DNA of 64,000 bases, taken from assembly GCA_026003235.1 (NCBI GenBank), contig BPGW01000002.1:1-64000 (forward strand), given 5' to 3'. A program made the translations under genes and the position numbers. Positions within the stretch are counted from its first letter, which is position 1; every line of letters begins with the position of its first letter. The notes beneath the pieces are model-generated. The model did not search any database and was not told the DNA's origin. It saw nothing but the letters and a program-made list of their open reading frames with translations. This document shows, in pieces, positions 46,248-54,943 of this stretch. Origin of the DNA: Bacteroidia bacterium. GTDB taxonomy: Bacteria > Bacteroidota > Bacteroidia > SpSt-205.

Positions 46248-48116
46248 TCAGCGGTAGGTGGAAAGGTCTTGGTACCACGCGCTCCACAGGCCCAGTACAA
46301 AAAGGTGCCAGAAAAAAAGCCCATAGCTATCTGCGCCTTGGGCGAAGGTCCGATGCCATGCCTCAAGCCTCCTGAAGTGAAGGGGTAGGTTAGATAGGGG
46401 GGACTCTCGGCTGTAGAGGAAGAAGCGCAGCCTTTCTGCGAGGGGGCCTCTAAGCCAGTCGGCCACTGGTACAGCGAACCCCTGCTTAGGGCGCTCGTAC
46501 AACTGGGCGGGTAGGTACCGCGCCAAAAGCCGCCGAAGGACTTTTTTGGTTTCGGTGCCTTGTACTTTCTCGGTGGGGGGCAATTGTCCGGCCAGAGCCA
46601 CCAATTCGGGGTCCAGGAAGGGCTCTCGTGCCTCCAGCGCGTGGGCCATGGTGGCGCGATCGACTTTTTGCAGCACATCATCAGGCAGGTACCGCACCAG
46701 GTCCAGGTATTGGCGGCTGCGTAAGGAAAACCAAGGTTCGGGCAGTTCTTCGGGGGTGTAAGGCAGGCCAGGTTGAGGTTCGGTGAGGGCGGCTTGGGCC
46801 AGGGCCTCCGGAAAGGCCGCTACCAGTTCTCCGTAGTGCCGGCCTTGAAAGTGTTTTAGCTTGAAGAGTTTGGCAGGCAGGTTGTGGAAGGCGGTCCGGG
46901 GTAAAGCGGTCTGGAGGCTGGCCAGGTGTTCAGGTTGGAGAGGCAGGAGGCGCAGGAGCTGGGCCATCAGGCGTAGCCGGGGCAGGGACTGGGTGTGGCG
47001 TACGTAGCCGCCGAAGAGTTCGTCGCCGCCGTCGGCGGAAAGCACGACTTTGACGTGGGTAGCGGTAAAGCGGGCTAAAGCATACACGGCCAGGGCGGAG
47101 GCGTCGCCGAAAGGCTGCCCATACAGGGGAGGGAGGCTCTCAATCAAGGGGCGCAGCTCGTCAGGGGTAAGGTAGAAGGGGAAGTGCGGCAGGTTCAGGT
47201 GCTGGGCTATGGCGGCAGCCCAGGGCGTTTCGTCGTAGGGCGCCTCACGAAAGCCCAGCGTGAAAGCAGGTAGCTGCACGCCCGCCTTGCGGGCCAGCAA
47301 GGCCGCCACCAGCGAGGAGTCCAGCCCCCCACTCAAAAAAAGCCCTACTGGTACATCCGCCACCAGTCGCCGCTGAAAGCTTTCGGTGAGCTGGGCTTCT
47401 ACTTCGTCCAGGGAGCGGGGGACAGAAGGAACAAAGAACACCTTTTGGGGTTCCCAGTAAGGATGCTCTTCGGTGGTGGTGGGGGTGATACGCAGCCAGT
47501 GGCCGGGGCGTACCTGCCAAACCCCTTCGTAGAAGGTGTAAGGCGCCTGCACAAACCCATAAGCCAAGTAAGTGGGCAGGGCCTTGAGCAGGGGAGAAGG
47601 CCGTTCGGGTAGGACCTTCAGCAAGGCCGTCAGTTCTGAGGCGAAGAAGCACCCTTCTGGGCGCACGGTGTAAAAGAGGGGCTTCACCCCGAAGCGGTCC
47701 CGTACCAACCATAACGCTTGACCGTCCCACAATCCAAAGGCCCACATACCCCGCAGGCGGGGTAGCAGATCAGGCCCCCAAGCGTGCCAGCCCCACAACA
47801 GCACTTCTGTGTCTGTGTGACTGGAGAACGCGTAGCCCCGCTGAAGGAGCTGTTTGCGCAGGTCAGCGTAGTTGTAGATTTCGCCGTTGTAGGTGATCCA
47901 CAGGTGGGCGCGCTGCATGGGCTGCGCCCCGGCCGGGGACAGGTCCAGAATAGCAAGGCGGCGATGGACCAGACCTATTGGCGTTTCGGGCTCTATCCAG
48001 AGGCCTTCTCCGTCTGGGCCTCCATGCGCTTGCCTGCGCGCCAGCTCTTGAAGCCGCCGCTTCATCAGGGCGGGTTCGGGTTGCCCCCAGCTCCAGATCC
48101 CCCCTATGCGACACAT
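46248..48116 (-). CDS. asnB: Asparagine synthase (glutamine-hydrolysing)
   Basis: AsnB amidates aspartate with glutamine nitrogen. The 622-aa product starts MCRIGGIW, so Cys2 is the glutaminase nucleophile and fixes the ATG at 48116. The class II glutaminase domain (1-200; YNGEIYNYADLR, DTEVLL, RDRFGVKPL) is followed by the synthetase domain with the PP-loop LFLSGGLDSSLVA and SADGGDELFGGY. Paralogs act in cell-surface glycan amidation, so a role beyond free asparagine cannot be excluded. A -7-like box (TACTTTCG, complement of 48121-48128, one mismatch) ends 4 bases before the ATG. It shares a 32-base divergent control region with the acyltransferase. Confidence 0.94.
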   Translation of the reverse strand: MCRIGGIWSWGQPEPALMKRRLQELARRQAHGGPDGEGLWIEPETPIGLVHRRLAILDLSPAGAQPMQRAHLWITYNGEIYNYADLRKQLLQRGYAFSSHTDTEVLLWGWHAWGPDLLPRLRGMWAFGLWDGQALWLVRDRFGVKPLFYTVRPEGCFFASELTALLKVLPERPSPLLKALPTYLAYGFVQAPYTFYEGVWQVRPGHWLRITPTTTEEHPYWEPQKVFFVPSVPRSLDEVEAQLTESFQRRLVADVPVGLFLSGGLDSSLVAALLARKAGVQLPAFTLGFREAPYDETPWAAAIAQHLNLPHFPFYLTPDELRPLIESLPPLYGQPFGDASALAVYALARFTATHVKVVLSADGGDELFGGYVRHTQSLPRLRLMAQLLRLLPLQPEHLASLQTALPRTAFHNLPAKLFKLKHFQGRHYGELVAAFPEALAQAALTEPQPGLPYTPEELPEPWFSLRSRQYLDLVRYLPDDVLQKVDRATMAHALEAREPFLDPELVALAGQLPPTEKVQGTETKKVLRRLLARYLPAQLYERPKQGFAVPVADWLRGPLAERLRFFLYSRESPLSNLPLHFRRLEAWHRTFAQGADSYGLFFWHLFVLGLWSAWYQDLSTYR

Positions 48117-48148
48117 AAAGCGAAAGTAACGCTTGCATCTTTGCCAGG

Positions 48149-49021
48149 ATGGAGACCCTTTCCTACCGGCTCTTGGACTGGGTGCTCACACGATTCGGGC
48201 GCCTCTCGTGGGCCCGGCGGGACCAGATCGCCCATGCCCTCTACCACCTCGTGTATCGGGTTTGGGGGTATCGGCGAGAACTGGTGCGGCGCCACCTCCG
48301 ACAAGCTTTTCCCGACAAACCCGAAACCTGGCTCACCACCACCGAAAAAGCCTTTTACCAACTCTTTGCGGACTGGATGATGGAGCTGTGCTTTATGCAC
48401 GCCCACGATTGGGAGGCCGTGCGAGCCCAGTTTGAGATCAAGAACCTGGAGCTTTTTCACCAGGCCCATCAGCGCGGTCAATCGGTGATTGTGGCTATGG
48501 GCCACCAGTTCAATTGGGAGTGGGGCGGTTGGATTGTGCGCAAAGACACGCAAGCCCCCATCTTGTGTGTCTACTTGCCGCTTAGCTGGGGGGTGGGGGA
48601 CAAGTTTTTCTTGCGTTTGCGGGGGCGGTATGGAAGTGAGATGCTCCCGCTGGGCAAGATGGGAGCACGGCTGGCGCGTATGCGCTCCACCACGCATACG
48701 CTCATTCTGATGGCCGACCAGAGCCCCAGCGACTTGGAAAGGGCCTACTGGGTGCCCTTTCTGCATCGGGTCACCGCTTGGCATGGGGGCTTGGAACGCA
48801 GCGCTCGGCTGGGAGGGTATCGCGTGCTCTTTGTGGAGATCGTGCAGACAGAAAGGCACCGCTACGAAGCGTACCCCACGGTCCTCACGGATGAGCCAGC
48901 TCGTTTGCCTGAAGGGCAGCTCACCCGCCTGTATGTAGAGGCCTTGGAGGCCAGCATTCGCCGGGCGCCGCACAACTGGCTCTGGACCCACAACCGCTGG
49001 AAGCACAGCCCCCCCTCTTAG
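48149..49021 (+). CDS. Lysophospholipid/lipid A acyltransferase (LpxL/HtrB-like)
   Basis: The 290-aa membrane-associated product matches the LpxL/LpxM (HtrB) family: catalytic H-x4-E motif in VAMGHQFNWEWG, then DQSPS and VPFLHR-like segments and an N-terminal membrane-associated region. In Bacteroidota such enzymes acylate lipid A or, in some cases, ornithine or glycine lipids. The ATG at 48149 follows a near-box (CATCTTTG, 48136-48143) by 5 bases. The next gene topA starts 18 bases after the stop. Confidence 0.9.
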   Translation: METLSYRLLDWVLTRFGRLSWARRDQIAHALYHLVYRVWGYRRELVRRHLRQAFPDKPETWLTTTEKAFYQLFADWMMELCFMHAHDWEAVRAQFEIKNLELFHQAHQRGQSVIVAMGHQFNWEWGGWIVRKDTQAPILCVYLPLSWGVGDKFFLRLRGRYGSEMLPLGKMGARLARMRSTTHTLILMADQSPSDLERAYWVPFLHRVTAWHGGLERSARLGGYRVLFVEIVQTERHRYEAYPTVLTDEPARLPEGQLTRLYVEALEASIRRAPHNWLWTHNRWKHSPPS

Positions 49022-49024
49022 GCG

Positions 49025-49032
49025 TATATTTG
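49025..49032 (+). promoter_or_regulatory. -7 promoter box TATATTTG of topA
   Basis: Exact match ending 6 bases before the ATG at 49039. It contains the alternative TTG start at 49030, which is therefore unlikely to be used. Confidence 0.7.
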
Positions 49033-49038
49033 CCGCAG

Positions 49039-51399
49039 ATGGCCGATTCGGGCAAGCCGCTCCTTATCGTTGAGTCGCCTACGAAGGCCCAGACCATTCG
49101 CCGCCTGTTGGGGAAAACCTACGAGGTGGCCGCCTCCTACGGTCATGTGCGTGACTTGCCGGAAAAAGGCATGGGCGTCCAAATCGTGGAAGAGAACGGC
49201 GAGCCTCGCTTCGTGCCCCTGTACGAGATTCAGCCCAGCAAAAAAGCCCTCATCCAGTCGCTCAAAAAGCAAGTGGAAGAAGCTTCCCAGGTGTGGCTTG
49301 CCACCGACGAAGACCGAGAAGGGGAAGCCATCGCGTGGCATCTGTGCACCCTCTTAGGAGTCTCACCGCAGGAGCCTGTTCGCATCGCTTTCCATGAGAT
49401 CACTCGGCGAGCGCTGGAGCAGGCCCTACAGCATCCCCGGCCCATCTCTATGAGTCTGGTGGAGGCGCAGCAGGCGCGCCGCATCCTGGACCGGCTGGTG
49501 GGGTACGAGATTTCACCGCTCTTATGGCGGATCTTCCCCAAAGGCGAGAAAAAGGCCGCTCTTTCCGCCGGGCGGGTGCAATCGGTGGCCTTGCGCCTGA
49601 TTGTGGAGCGTGAGCGTGCCATCGCTAACCACCAGCCTGAGGTGTCCTACAGCGCCGAAGTCCACCTGGTGGCGGAGCCGCCCTTCAAAGCGGTGCTTGT
49701 AGAGCCCGAGCTGCCTCATCTGGAAGCGGCTCAGACCTACTTACGCCAGCTTGTGGGCCAAGCCCTTCAGGTGACGCGGGTAGAGAAAAAGACCCGGCGC
49801 CGTTCGCCTCCGCCCCCCTTCACCACTTCTACCCTCCAACAAGAAGCCCAGCGGCGGCTGGGTTTCTCCCTGCAGCGGACCATGCGTACGGCTCAATCCC
49901 TCTACGAAAAGGGGCTCATCACCTACATGCGCACGGACTCGGTACATCTGGCGCCCGAAGCCCTAAAGGCTATTCACGCTGTCCTGGCGGAAAAATATGG
50001 CCCCCAAGCCGTGAGCCCCCGTACCTGGGAGACCCGTTCAGCGCATGCCCAGGAAGCCCATGAGGCCATACGCCCCACGGACCCCCACCTTGCCCAGGCT
50101 GGCGACACCCCCGACGAACAAAAACTCTACGCCCTGATCTGGAAGCGCACCCTCGCCGGACAGATGCCCGAAGCCCTCTACGAAGAAACGGTGGCCGAAC
50201 TGGTGCCGGAAAAGCCCACCGAGCCGGTCCTTCGCTTTGAGGCCAAGGGGACTGTACTGGTGCGGCCCGGCTTCCTCCAACTCTACAGCCAGGCCGAGGA
50301 AGAGGACACCCAAGAACAAGAGCCCTCTCTTCCACCTCTTTCCCCCGGTCAGAAGTGGCCTTGGAACCTCCTTCGGGTCGTGGAACGCTTCTCGGCTCCC
50401 CCTGCTCGCTACACCGAAGGAACCCTCGTGCGAGAATTGGAAAGCCGCGGCATTGGCCGCCCCTCCACCTATGCCCCCACCGTGGAAACCCTCTTCAAAC
50501 GAGGCTACATCCGGCGCGAAACCTTGCGCGTAGCTCGCCCGCCTTATACGGAACTGCTCTTTTACCCCGACGGCCGCGAAGAACGCACCCGTCAGACGCC
50601 CCCACCGGAAACCCAGAAAAACAAACTGGTACCCACCGAACTGGGTATGCAGGTGCTGGATTTCCTCGTGGCGCGTTTCCCAGACATCCTGGACTACGAA
50701 TTCACGGCTCGGGTTGAAGCGGAGTTGGACCAGATTGCCGCGCAGAAGTTGGACTGGCAGGCCATGCTGGCTGCCTTTTATCGGCGCTTCGTAGCCGAAC
50801 TGGAGACAGCCCGCACCACCCGAAACGAATATCGGCATCGCCTCTTAGGCTATGACCCTGTCAGCCAAAAGCCTGTCTTCCTCCACGTGGGCCGCAACGG
50901 GCCTTACGTGGCCCTGGCTGAAAAAGGCGACCCCAACTACCGAACCGCTTCGGTACCAGGCCGGTTCAAACTGGACGAGTTGACCCTGGAGACGGCCCTT
51001 GAGCTGTTATCCTTTCCTCGCCAGGTGGGCACCTACGAAGGCGACCCTATCTGGGTCCACCAAGGACCTTATGGCTATTACCTGCGCCATAAGGGGGCTA
51101 ACTATCCGCTTTTGCCGGGGATGAGCCCCTTCAGCTTGACCGAAGAAGAAGCTATAGAGGCCATTGAGGCCCGCCGCCGCCAGCAGGCCAACACCCTACT
51201 TCGGGAGTTTCCAGAAGCGGGCATTCGGATTCTGCGGGGGCGGTATGGGCCGTATATCCAGTACGGCGGCAAGAACTACACCCTTCCGCGGGGGGTAGAC
51301 CCGGCTCAGCTCACGGTGGAGGCCTGTCAGCAGCTGATGGCCGAAAAGGCGTCCAAGCCCTCCAAAGCTTCTCGTAAGCCCTCTTCTCGGAAGAAGTAG
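49039..51399 (+). CDS. topA: DNA topoisomerase I
   Basis: TopA relaxes negative supercoils. The 786-aa product has the Toprim domain (LLIVESPTKAQTIRR, then ATDEDREGEAIAWHL), the catalytic Tyr in LITYMRTDSVHL, and the fold regions of a type IA enzyme (ALSAGRVQSVALRLI). The C-terminus has no four-Cys zinc ribbons. Instead it shows repeated topoisomerase-C-terminal elements (GRNGPYVAL, GPYGYYLRHKG, GRYGPYIQYGGKNYTL) and a Lys/Ser-rich tail, as in Bacteroidota. It ends one base before the convergent surface-protein gene, with no terminator between. Confidence 0.96.
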   Translation: MADSGKPLLIVESPTKAQTIRRLLGKTYEVAASYGHVRDLPEKGMGVQIVEENGEPRFVPLYEIQPSKKALIQSLKKQVEEASQVWLATDEDREGEAIAWHLCTLLGVSPQEPVRIAFHEITRRALEQALQHPRPISMSLVEAQQARRILDRLVGYEISPLLWRIFPKGEKKAALSAGRVQSVALRLIVERERAIANHQPEVSYSAEVHLVAEPPFKAVLVEPELPHLEAAQTYLRQLVGQALQVTRVEKKTRRRSPPPPFTTSTLQQEAQRRLGFSLQRTMRTAQSLYEKGLITYMRTDSVHLAPEALKAIHAVLAEKYGPQAVSPRTWETRSAHAQEAHEAIRPTDPHLAQAGDTPDEQKLYALIWKRTLAGQMPEALYEETVAELVPEKPTEPVLRFEAKGTVLVRPGFLQLYSQAEEEDTQEQEPSLPPLSPGQKWPWNLLRVVERFSAPPARYTEGTLVRELESRGIGRPSTYAPTVETLFKRGYIRRETLRVARPPYTELLFYPDGREERTRQTPPPETQKNKLVPTELGMQVLDFLVARFPDILDYEFTARVEAELDQIAAQKLDWQAMLAAFYRRFVAELETARTTRNEYRHRLLGYDPVSQKPVFLHVGRNGPYVALAEKGDPNYRTASVPGRFKLDELTLETALELLSFPRQVGTYEGDPIWVHQGPYGYYLRHKGANYPLLPGMSPFSLTEEEAIEAIEARRRQQANTLLREFPEAGIRILRGRYGPYIQYGGKNYTLPRGVDPAQLTVEACQQLMAEKASKPSKASRKPSSRKK

Positions 51400-51400
51400 C

Positions 51401-54400
51401 TTACCGCACCTTTTCGGCGATGGCGCACGGTAGCCGGTAATGGTGCACTTGGCCGGTGCGGGGGCGCGTGAGGGTGATATGCACCACATACAGCCCGGCA
51501 GGCAAGCGCTGCTCCCCTGCGTCGGTGCCTTCCCACCGGAAGCGGTTTTCACCAGGGCTGAGGAGGGCTCCTTCGGCAAGGTGGCGGATCAGGTGCCCAC
51601 GCAGGGTATACACAGCTACGTCGGCGCGGGTCTCCGGCTCTTGCGCCCACACATAAATCCACAATAGGTCGTCGTAGCCGTCCCCGTCCGGCGAGAAGGT
51701 CCGGGGTTCCAGTCGGATGGGGGCGTTTTCGGTGGGAGGCTCTCGCTGAGAGTTGGGATAGCCTGGTGTGCCGTATCGTACATGGCTTGCGGCCGAGTAC
51801 CAGTTTTGCGGATCAAGCGAAGGTCTTTCCGGCGAAAGCCGTTCAAGCGCCACGCCTCGGGTAGAACGTAGGTCAGGGAAGTGGTAGCTCTCTTGATAAG
51901 GCACGTAATCTATGGGCAAGGAGTCGGCTGTGCGCAGGAGCCAGACGGTATCCTGCTTGTAGTCGTAAGCGGGCAGGCTCTGAACTCGATGAAAACGCGC
52001 ATGGGGTGGGGGAAGGTAGCGGGCCTGGACATCGGCCGTATCCGGTGTCACGCAGAGGTACTCGCCGGGTCCCAGTAGGCGATTCTCCGTGGCGATGGGC
52101 TGGTGGCGGGTTGGAGGGCTTCCACGGGCCAAAAGAAGGGTTTTTAGGTCTATCCAGCTGCGGGAGCGGTTGTACAGCTCAATGTACCGGCTGCCGCCAG
52201 ACTGGGGCTGGGGCAGGATTTCGTTTATCACGAGGTCGCCGGGGGTGACGGGGGCAGGTATCCGCACAGCGGCGCACAACGGCGGGAGCGGCCCACCGTC
52301 ACAGGATAAGCCTCCCTCCAGGCAGACTTGATACAGCTCGTTTTCCTGGGGGTTTTGCATGGGTAGAAGCCGTACAAGCTGGCCTTGCTGGCTCACTTCG
52401 GCGGCAAGGAGGGGGAGCTCAGGCTGGATACGATACCGCCCGGCGTCGGCCAAGGCCGCGCTATCCAGCCGCTCGCTAAAGCGCAGGATCAGGTAGGGAG
52501 GCTCGTAAGCCAGCTGACTGATACGGACGGGGGGCATAGGTTCGGTGGGAAAAAAGCTATTAGGGTGGCCGGGGGTGCCTCCTGCTGCGGCGAGGCTGGC
52601 CTGCCAGTTCTCTGCCGTGCCGCAGAGCCAATCTGTATAGAGGCGCTCCAGGCTCCAACCGCCCTCGTCTTTGGCAGGGTCCCGGTACCAGCTGGAACTG
52701 TAGGTTACCTCTTCCAGGAGGGCCCCGGAAGCTGCGCGCAAGCGAAGCGTGGCCCCACTATTCAGGAGAGAAGGAAAGCTTGAGAGGCCTATCGCAGGCA
52801 CACCCTGTGCCTGAAAAGCCACGGCCCCTTCTGGGCTGGTCAAGACGACGTACTGGCCAGGCCGCAAGAGATAAGCCGGTAGGGCATAAGGCCGACCATT
52901 CACTTCCAGGGCAAGGTCCCGCAAATCAAGGTAGCGGTTTGAGCGGTTGTACAGCTCCACGTACTCAAAAGGCGGTAGGGCCACGGGGGGGTCGGGGTCC
53001 GCCATGATTTCGGTAAAGATGAGGTCGTAAGGTTGGGGCGGTTCAGGCAAGCCGAACAGGTATTCAAGCAAGGCGGTGTTGCCTTGGCAGTCTTGGGCCT
53101 GGATGCGCAGCGTGTAGGGCTGGCTGGGCTGAAGGGGGGCGCTCAGGGAAAGGGCCACCTCTTCCGGCAGGCCTACTTGTACGCTTTGGACGGTTAGCCC
53201 GCCTGAGAGGGTGTATCGGCTGGGGTCTTGCATGGCTGCGGTATCAAGCGGCTCCGAAAAGCGCAACCGAATCTGGTCAGGCAAAGGAAAGGCCACTTCC
53301 AAGAGAGAAGGGGGGGTTTGGTCGCTCCATAGGCCGGCTACGCTGTTGGGCTGGGCGGGGGTGCCGCCACGAGGATCGCGGGAAGCTATCCAGTTGGAGT
53401 CCGTGGCGCAAAGGTTGGTCAGGTCTATGCGTTCCAGGCTCCACCCTCCGCTGGCTTTGCTGGGGTCGCGGTACCATCGGGAGCTGTACACCACCCGGTC
53501 TAAAAGTTCGTCGTCGGCATTCCACAGGGTCAGGCTGTCGCCGCTGTCATTGAGGGTAGGCCACGGGCTAAGGGGTAGCGCATCGGGGTAATCCCCTACA
53601 GCGCTGCTTGGCACCAGAAGAAGGTAAGCGCCAGGGGGCAGCAGCCGATCAGGAAGCAAGGCGCATTGGGTAGCGTCGCAGAGCCGGCACCCCGCCAGGG
53701 TAAGCCATCGTGAGGAGCGGTTGTGCAGCTCCACGTATTCGTGGGGCGGCAAGCCGACCACAGGGGTAGGCTTGGGAAGAAGCTCAGAAATCCCCAAGTC
53801 TGCAGGCTGAGGGGCCTCTGGCAAGACGAGCGTCGTTTGGCCGCTGCTGGCGTTGGCAGAGAGGTCTTCCAGGCCGCTCCATCGGAGGGTGTAGAGCTGA
53901 GAAGGCACCAACGATTGGCCCAGCGTCAGGTCTACTTGGCTGGGGGAGGGTTGGCTGACGCTTGTGATGGGCAGCGGCCCCGGTAAAAGCTCATAGCGGG
54001 CCGCATCAGTAGCCGTAGCCGGATTCAGCGTTTCGGAAAACCGCAGCCGAACAAGGGTGGGCGTGAGAACCTGAGCCTGAAGCAGCTGAGGGGCAGTCGT
54101 GTCTACGATGGGCGGCCCCACATACACTTCATCCAGGTAGAAGTTCTGCCGGTTGGTGGAGGTATGTTGGAAATACACGCCGAAGTAGGCGGTGCTGGTG
54201 AGGGTAGCGTCCGTGACGGAGAATTCCATTTCCCAAAAGCCGGAGGTGTCGCTGTAAGCTTGCCAGTGGCCTGAGCCGTCTCGCAGCACCCGCAGACGCA
54301 GGATGTTGTTGGTGCCGCCAAACCGTCCTACGCGTCCTCCGGCCAGGCGGGTGTGGGTAGAGCCCTGCTGGAGCCACAGTTCTAAGCTGTCGGTGGTGCC

Positions 54401-54748
54401 AGAGATGCCCCCCAGCTTGAGGTAGTATCCTTGCAAGGCAGGGTCGGTAAGGTCGCTTCTGTCGGCTACCAGATACACGCGCACATAGTTTTGCGTGGAG
54501 GGGTTGAAAGCCACGCGCACCCAGAAGCGCCACTCGGTGTTGTGGATTTGGGCGTTGGGGGTGGACAAGTACAAGGTGGCCGTAGCGGCAGGTCCATTGC
54601 TGCGCAGGCGCTGATCGGGGGTCACCGTCCAGTAAGCGTCGGTACCAGACCAAGGAGGGTTGTTTGTGAAGTCGCCGTCCGAGAAGTCGTCCTGCACCTG
54701 CCCCCACGCCAAGGCCGCTATCAAGGAGGCTAATCCGTAGCGCCTCAT
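51401..54748 (-). CDS. Secreted lamin-tail-domain protein
   Basis: The 1115-aa product has a signal peptide (MRRYGLASLIAALAWGQ, Gly|Gln). It carries a beta-sandwich N-terminal region (about 20-215), Ig/SwmB-like modules (about 215-310 and similar later: RLRFSE, LRFSERLDSAALADAGRY), and three lamin-tail domains: ISELLPKPTP...EYVELHNRS (about 320-465), FTEIMADPDP...EYVELYNRS (about 590-735) and INEILPQPQ...YIELYNRS (about 850-995). The C-terminus is a T9SS-type/FlgD-like module (PRTFSPDGDGYDD, LPAGLYVVHI). ATG at 54748 follows a near-box (TATCTTTC) by 4 bases. Likely a T9SS-exported surface or secreted protein; function unknown. Confidence 0.87.
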   Translation of the reverse strand: MRRYGLASLIAALAWGQVQDDFSDGDFTNNPPWSGTDAYWTVTPDQRLRSNGPAATATLYLSTPNAQIHNTEWRFWVRVAFNPSTQNYVRVYLVADRSDLTDPALQGYYLKLGGISGTTDSLELWLQQGSTHTRLAGGRVGRFGGTNNILRLRVLRDGSGHWQAYSDTSGFWEMEFSVTDATLTSTAYFGVYFQHTSTNRQNFYLDEVYVGPPIVDTTAPQLLQAQVLTPTLVRLRFSETLNPATATDAARYELLPGPLPITSVSQPSPSQVDLTLGQSLVPSQLYTLRWSGLEDLSANASSGQTTLVLPEAPQPADLGISELLPKPTPVVGLPPHEYVELHNRSSRWLTLAGCRLCDATQCALLPDRLLPPGAYLLLVPSSAVGDYPDALPLSPWPTLNDSGDSLTLWNADDELLDRVVYSSRWYRDPSKASGGWSLERIDLTNLCATDSNWIASRDPRGGTPAQPNSVAGLWSDQTPPSLLEVAFPLPDQIRLRFSEPLDTAAMQDPSRYTLSGGLTVQSVQVGLPEEVALSLSAPLQPSQPYTLRIQAQDCQGNTALLEYLFGLPEPPQPYDLIFTEIMADPDPPVALPPFEYVELYNRSNRYLDLRDLALEVNGRPYALPAYLLRPGQYVVLTSPEGAVAFQAQGVPAIGLSSFPSLLNSGATLRLRAASGALLEEVTYSSSWYRDPAKDEGGWSLERLYTDWLCGTAENWQASLAAAGGTPGHPNSFFPTEPMPPVRISQLAYEPPYLILRFSERLDSAALADAGRYRIQPELPLLAAEVSQQGQLVRLLPMQNPQENELYQVCLEGGLSCDGGPLPPLCAAVRIPAPVTPGDLVINEILPQPQSGGSRYIELYNRSRSWIDLKTLLLARGSPPTRHQPIATENRLLGPGEYLCVTPDTADVQARYLPPPHARFHRVQSLPAYDYKQDTVWLLRTADSLPIDYVPYQESYHFPDLRSTRGVALERLSPERPSLDPQNWYSAASHVRYGTPGYPNSQREPPTENAPIRLEPRTFSPDGDGYDDLLWIYVWAQEPETRADVAVYTLRGHLIRHLAEGALLSPGENRFRWEGTDAGEQRLPAGLYVVHITLTRPRTGQVHHYRLPCAIAEKVR

Positions 54749-54772
54749 GGGGGAAAGATACAAAAAAGCGTG

Positions 54773-54845
54773 TCGGGGCGACTGGACTCGAACCAGCGAC
54801 CTCAGCGTCCCGAACGCTGCGCGCTACCAGCTGCGCTACGCCCCG
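54773..54845 (-). tRNA. tRNA-Pro (anticodon CGG)
   Basis: A 73-base cloverleaf on the minus strand. The acceptor stem is CGGGGCG/CGCCCCG, with D arm GCGCAGCTGGTAGCGC, anticodon loop TTCGGGA (anticodon CGG) on a CAGCG/CGCTG stem, and T arm with GGTTCGAGTCC. The 3' CCA is not encoded. It lies 3 bases downstream of tRNA-Met. Confidence 0.95.
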
Positions 54846-54848
54846 CCG

Positions 54849-54922
54849 TGGCGAGAGCGGGAATCGAACCCGCGACCTCAGGGTTATGAATCCTGCGCTC
54901 TTACCAACTGAGCTATCTCGCC
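54849..54922 (-). tRNA. tRNA-Met (anticodon CAT, elongator type)
   Basis: Minus strand, acceptor GGCGAGA/TCTCGCC, D arm GCTCAGTTGGTAAGAGC, loop TTCATAA giving anticodon CAT, T arm GCGGG TTCGATT CCCGC. The CCA is not encoded. The first acceptor pair is normal, so it is not the initiator, which has a mismatched first pair. The anticodon stem CAGGA/CCCTG has an A-C mismatch at its inner end. A CAT anticodon can be converted to Ile by lysidine; the Met call rests on general features. Confidence 0.88.
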
Positions 54923-54929
54923 AGGCGGT

Positions 54930-54937
54930 CAAAGGTA
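54930..54937 (-). promoter_or_regulatory. -7 promoter box TACCTTTG of the tRNA genes (minus strand)
   Basis: Exact match in the 21-base gap after ispD, ending 7 bases before the mature 5' end of tRNA-Met. Because a tRNA precursor must include the 5' end, transcription starts within about 7 bases of the box. Confidence 0.7.
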
Positions 54938-54943
54938 CGAAAT

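Noticed and set aside
49030-49038. TTG start three codons upstream of topA ATG
   Set aside because: The TTG lies inside the -7 box TATATTTG, so it would not be in the transcript.
54849-54922. Initiator tRNA-fMet as identity of the CAT tRNA
   Set aside because: The first acceptor pair is a normal G-C, whereas initiators have a mismatch there, and the anticodon stem lacks the three G-C pairs.
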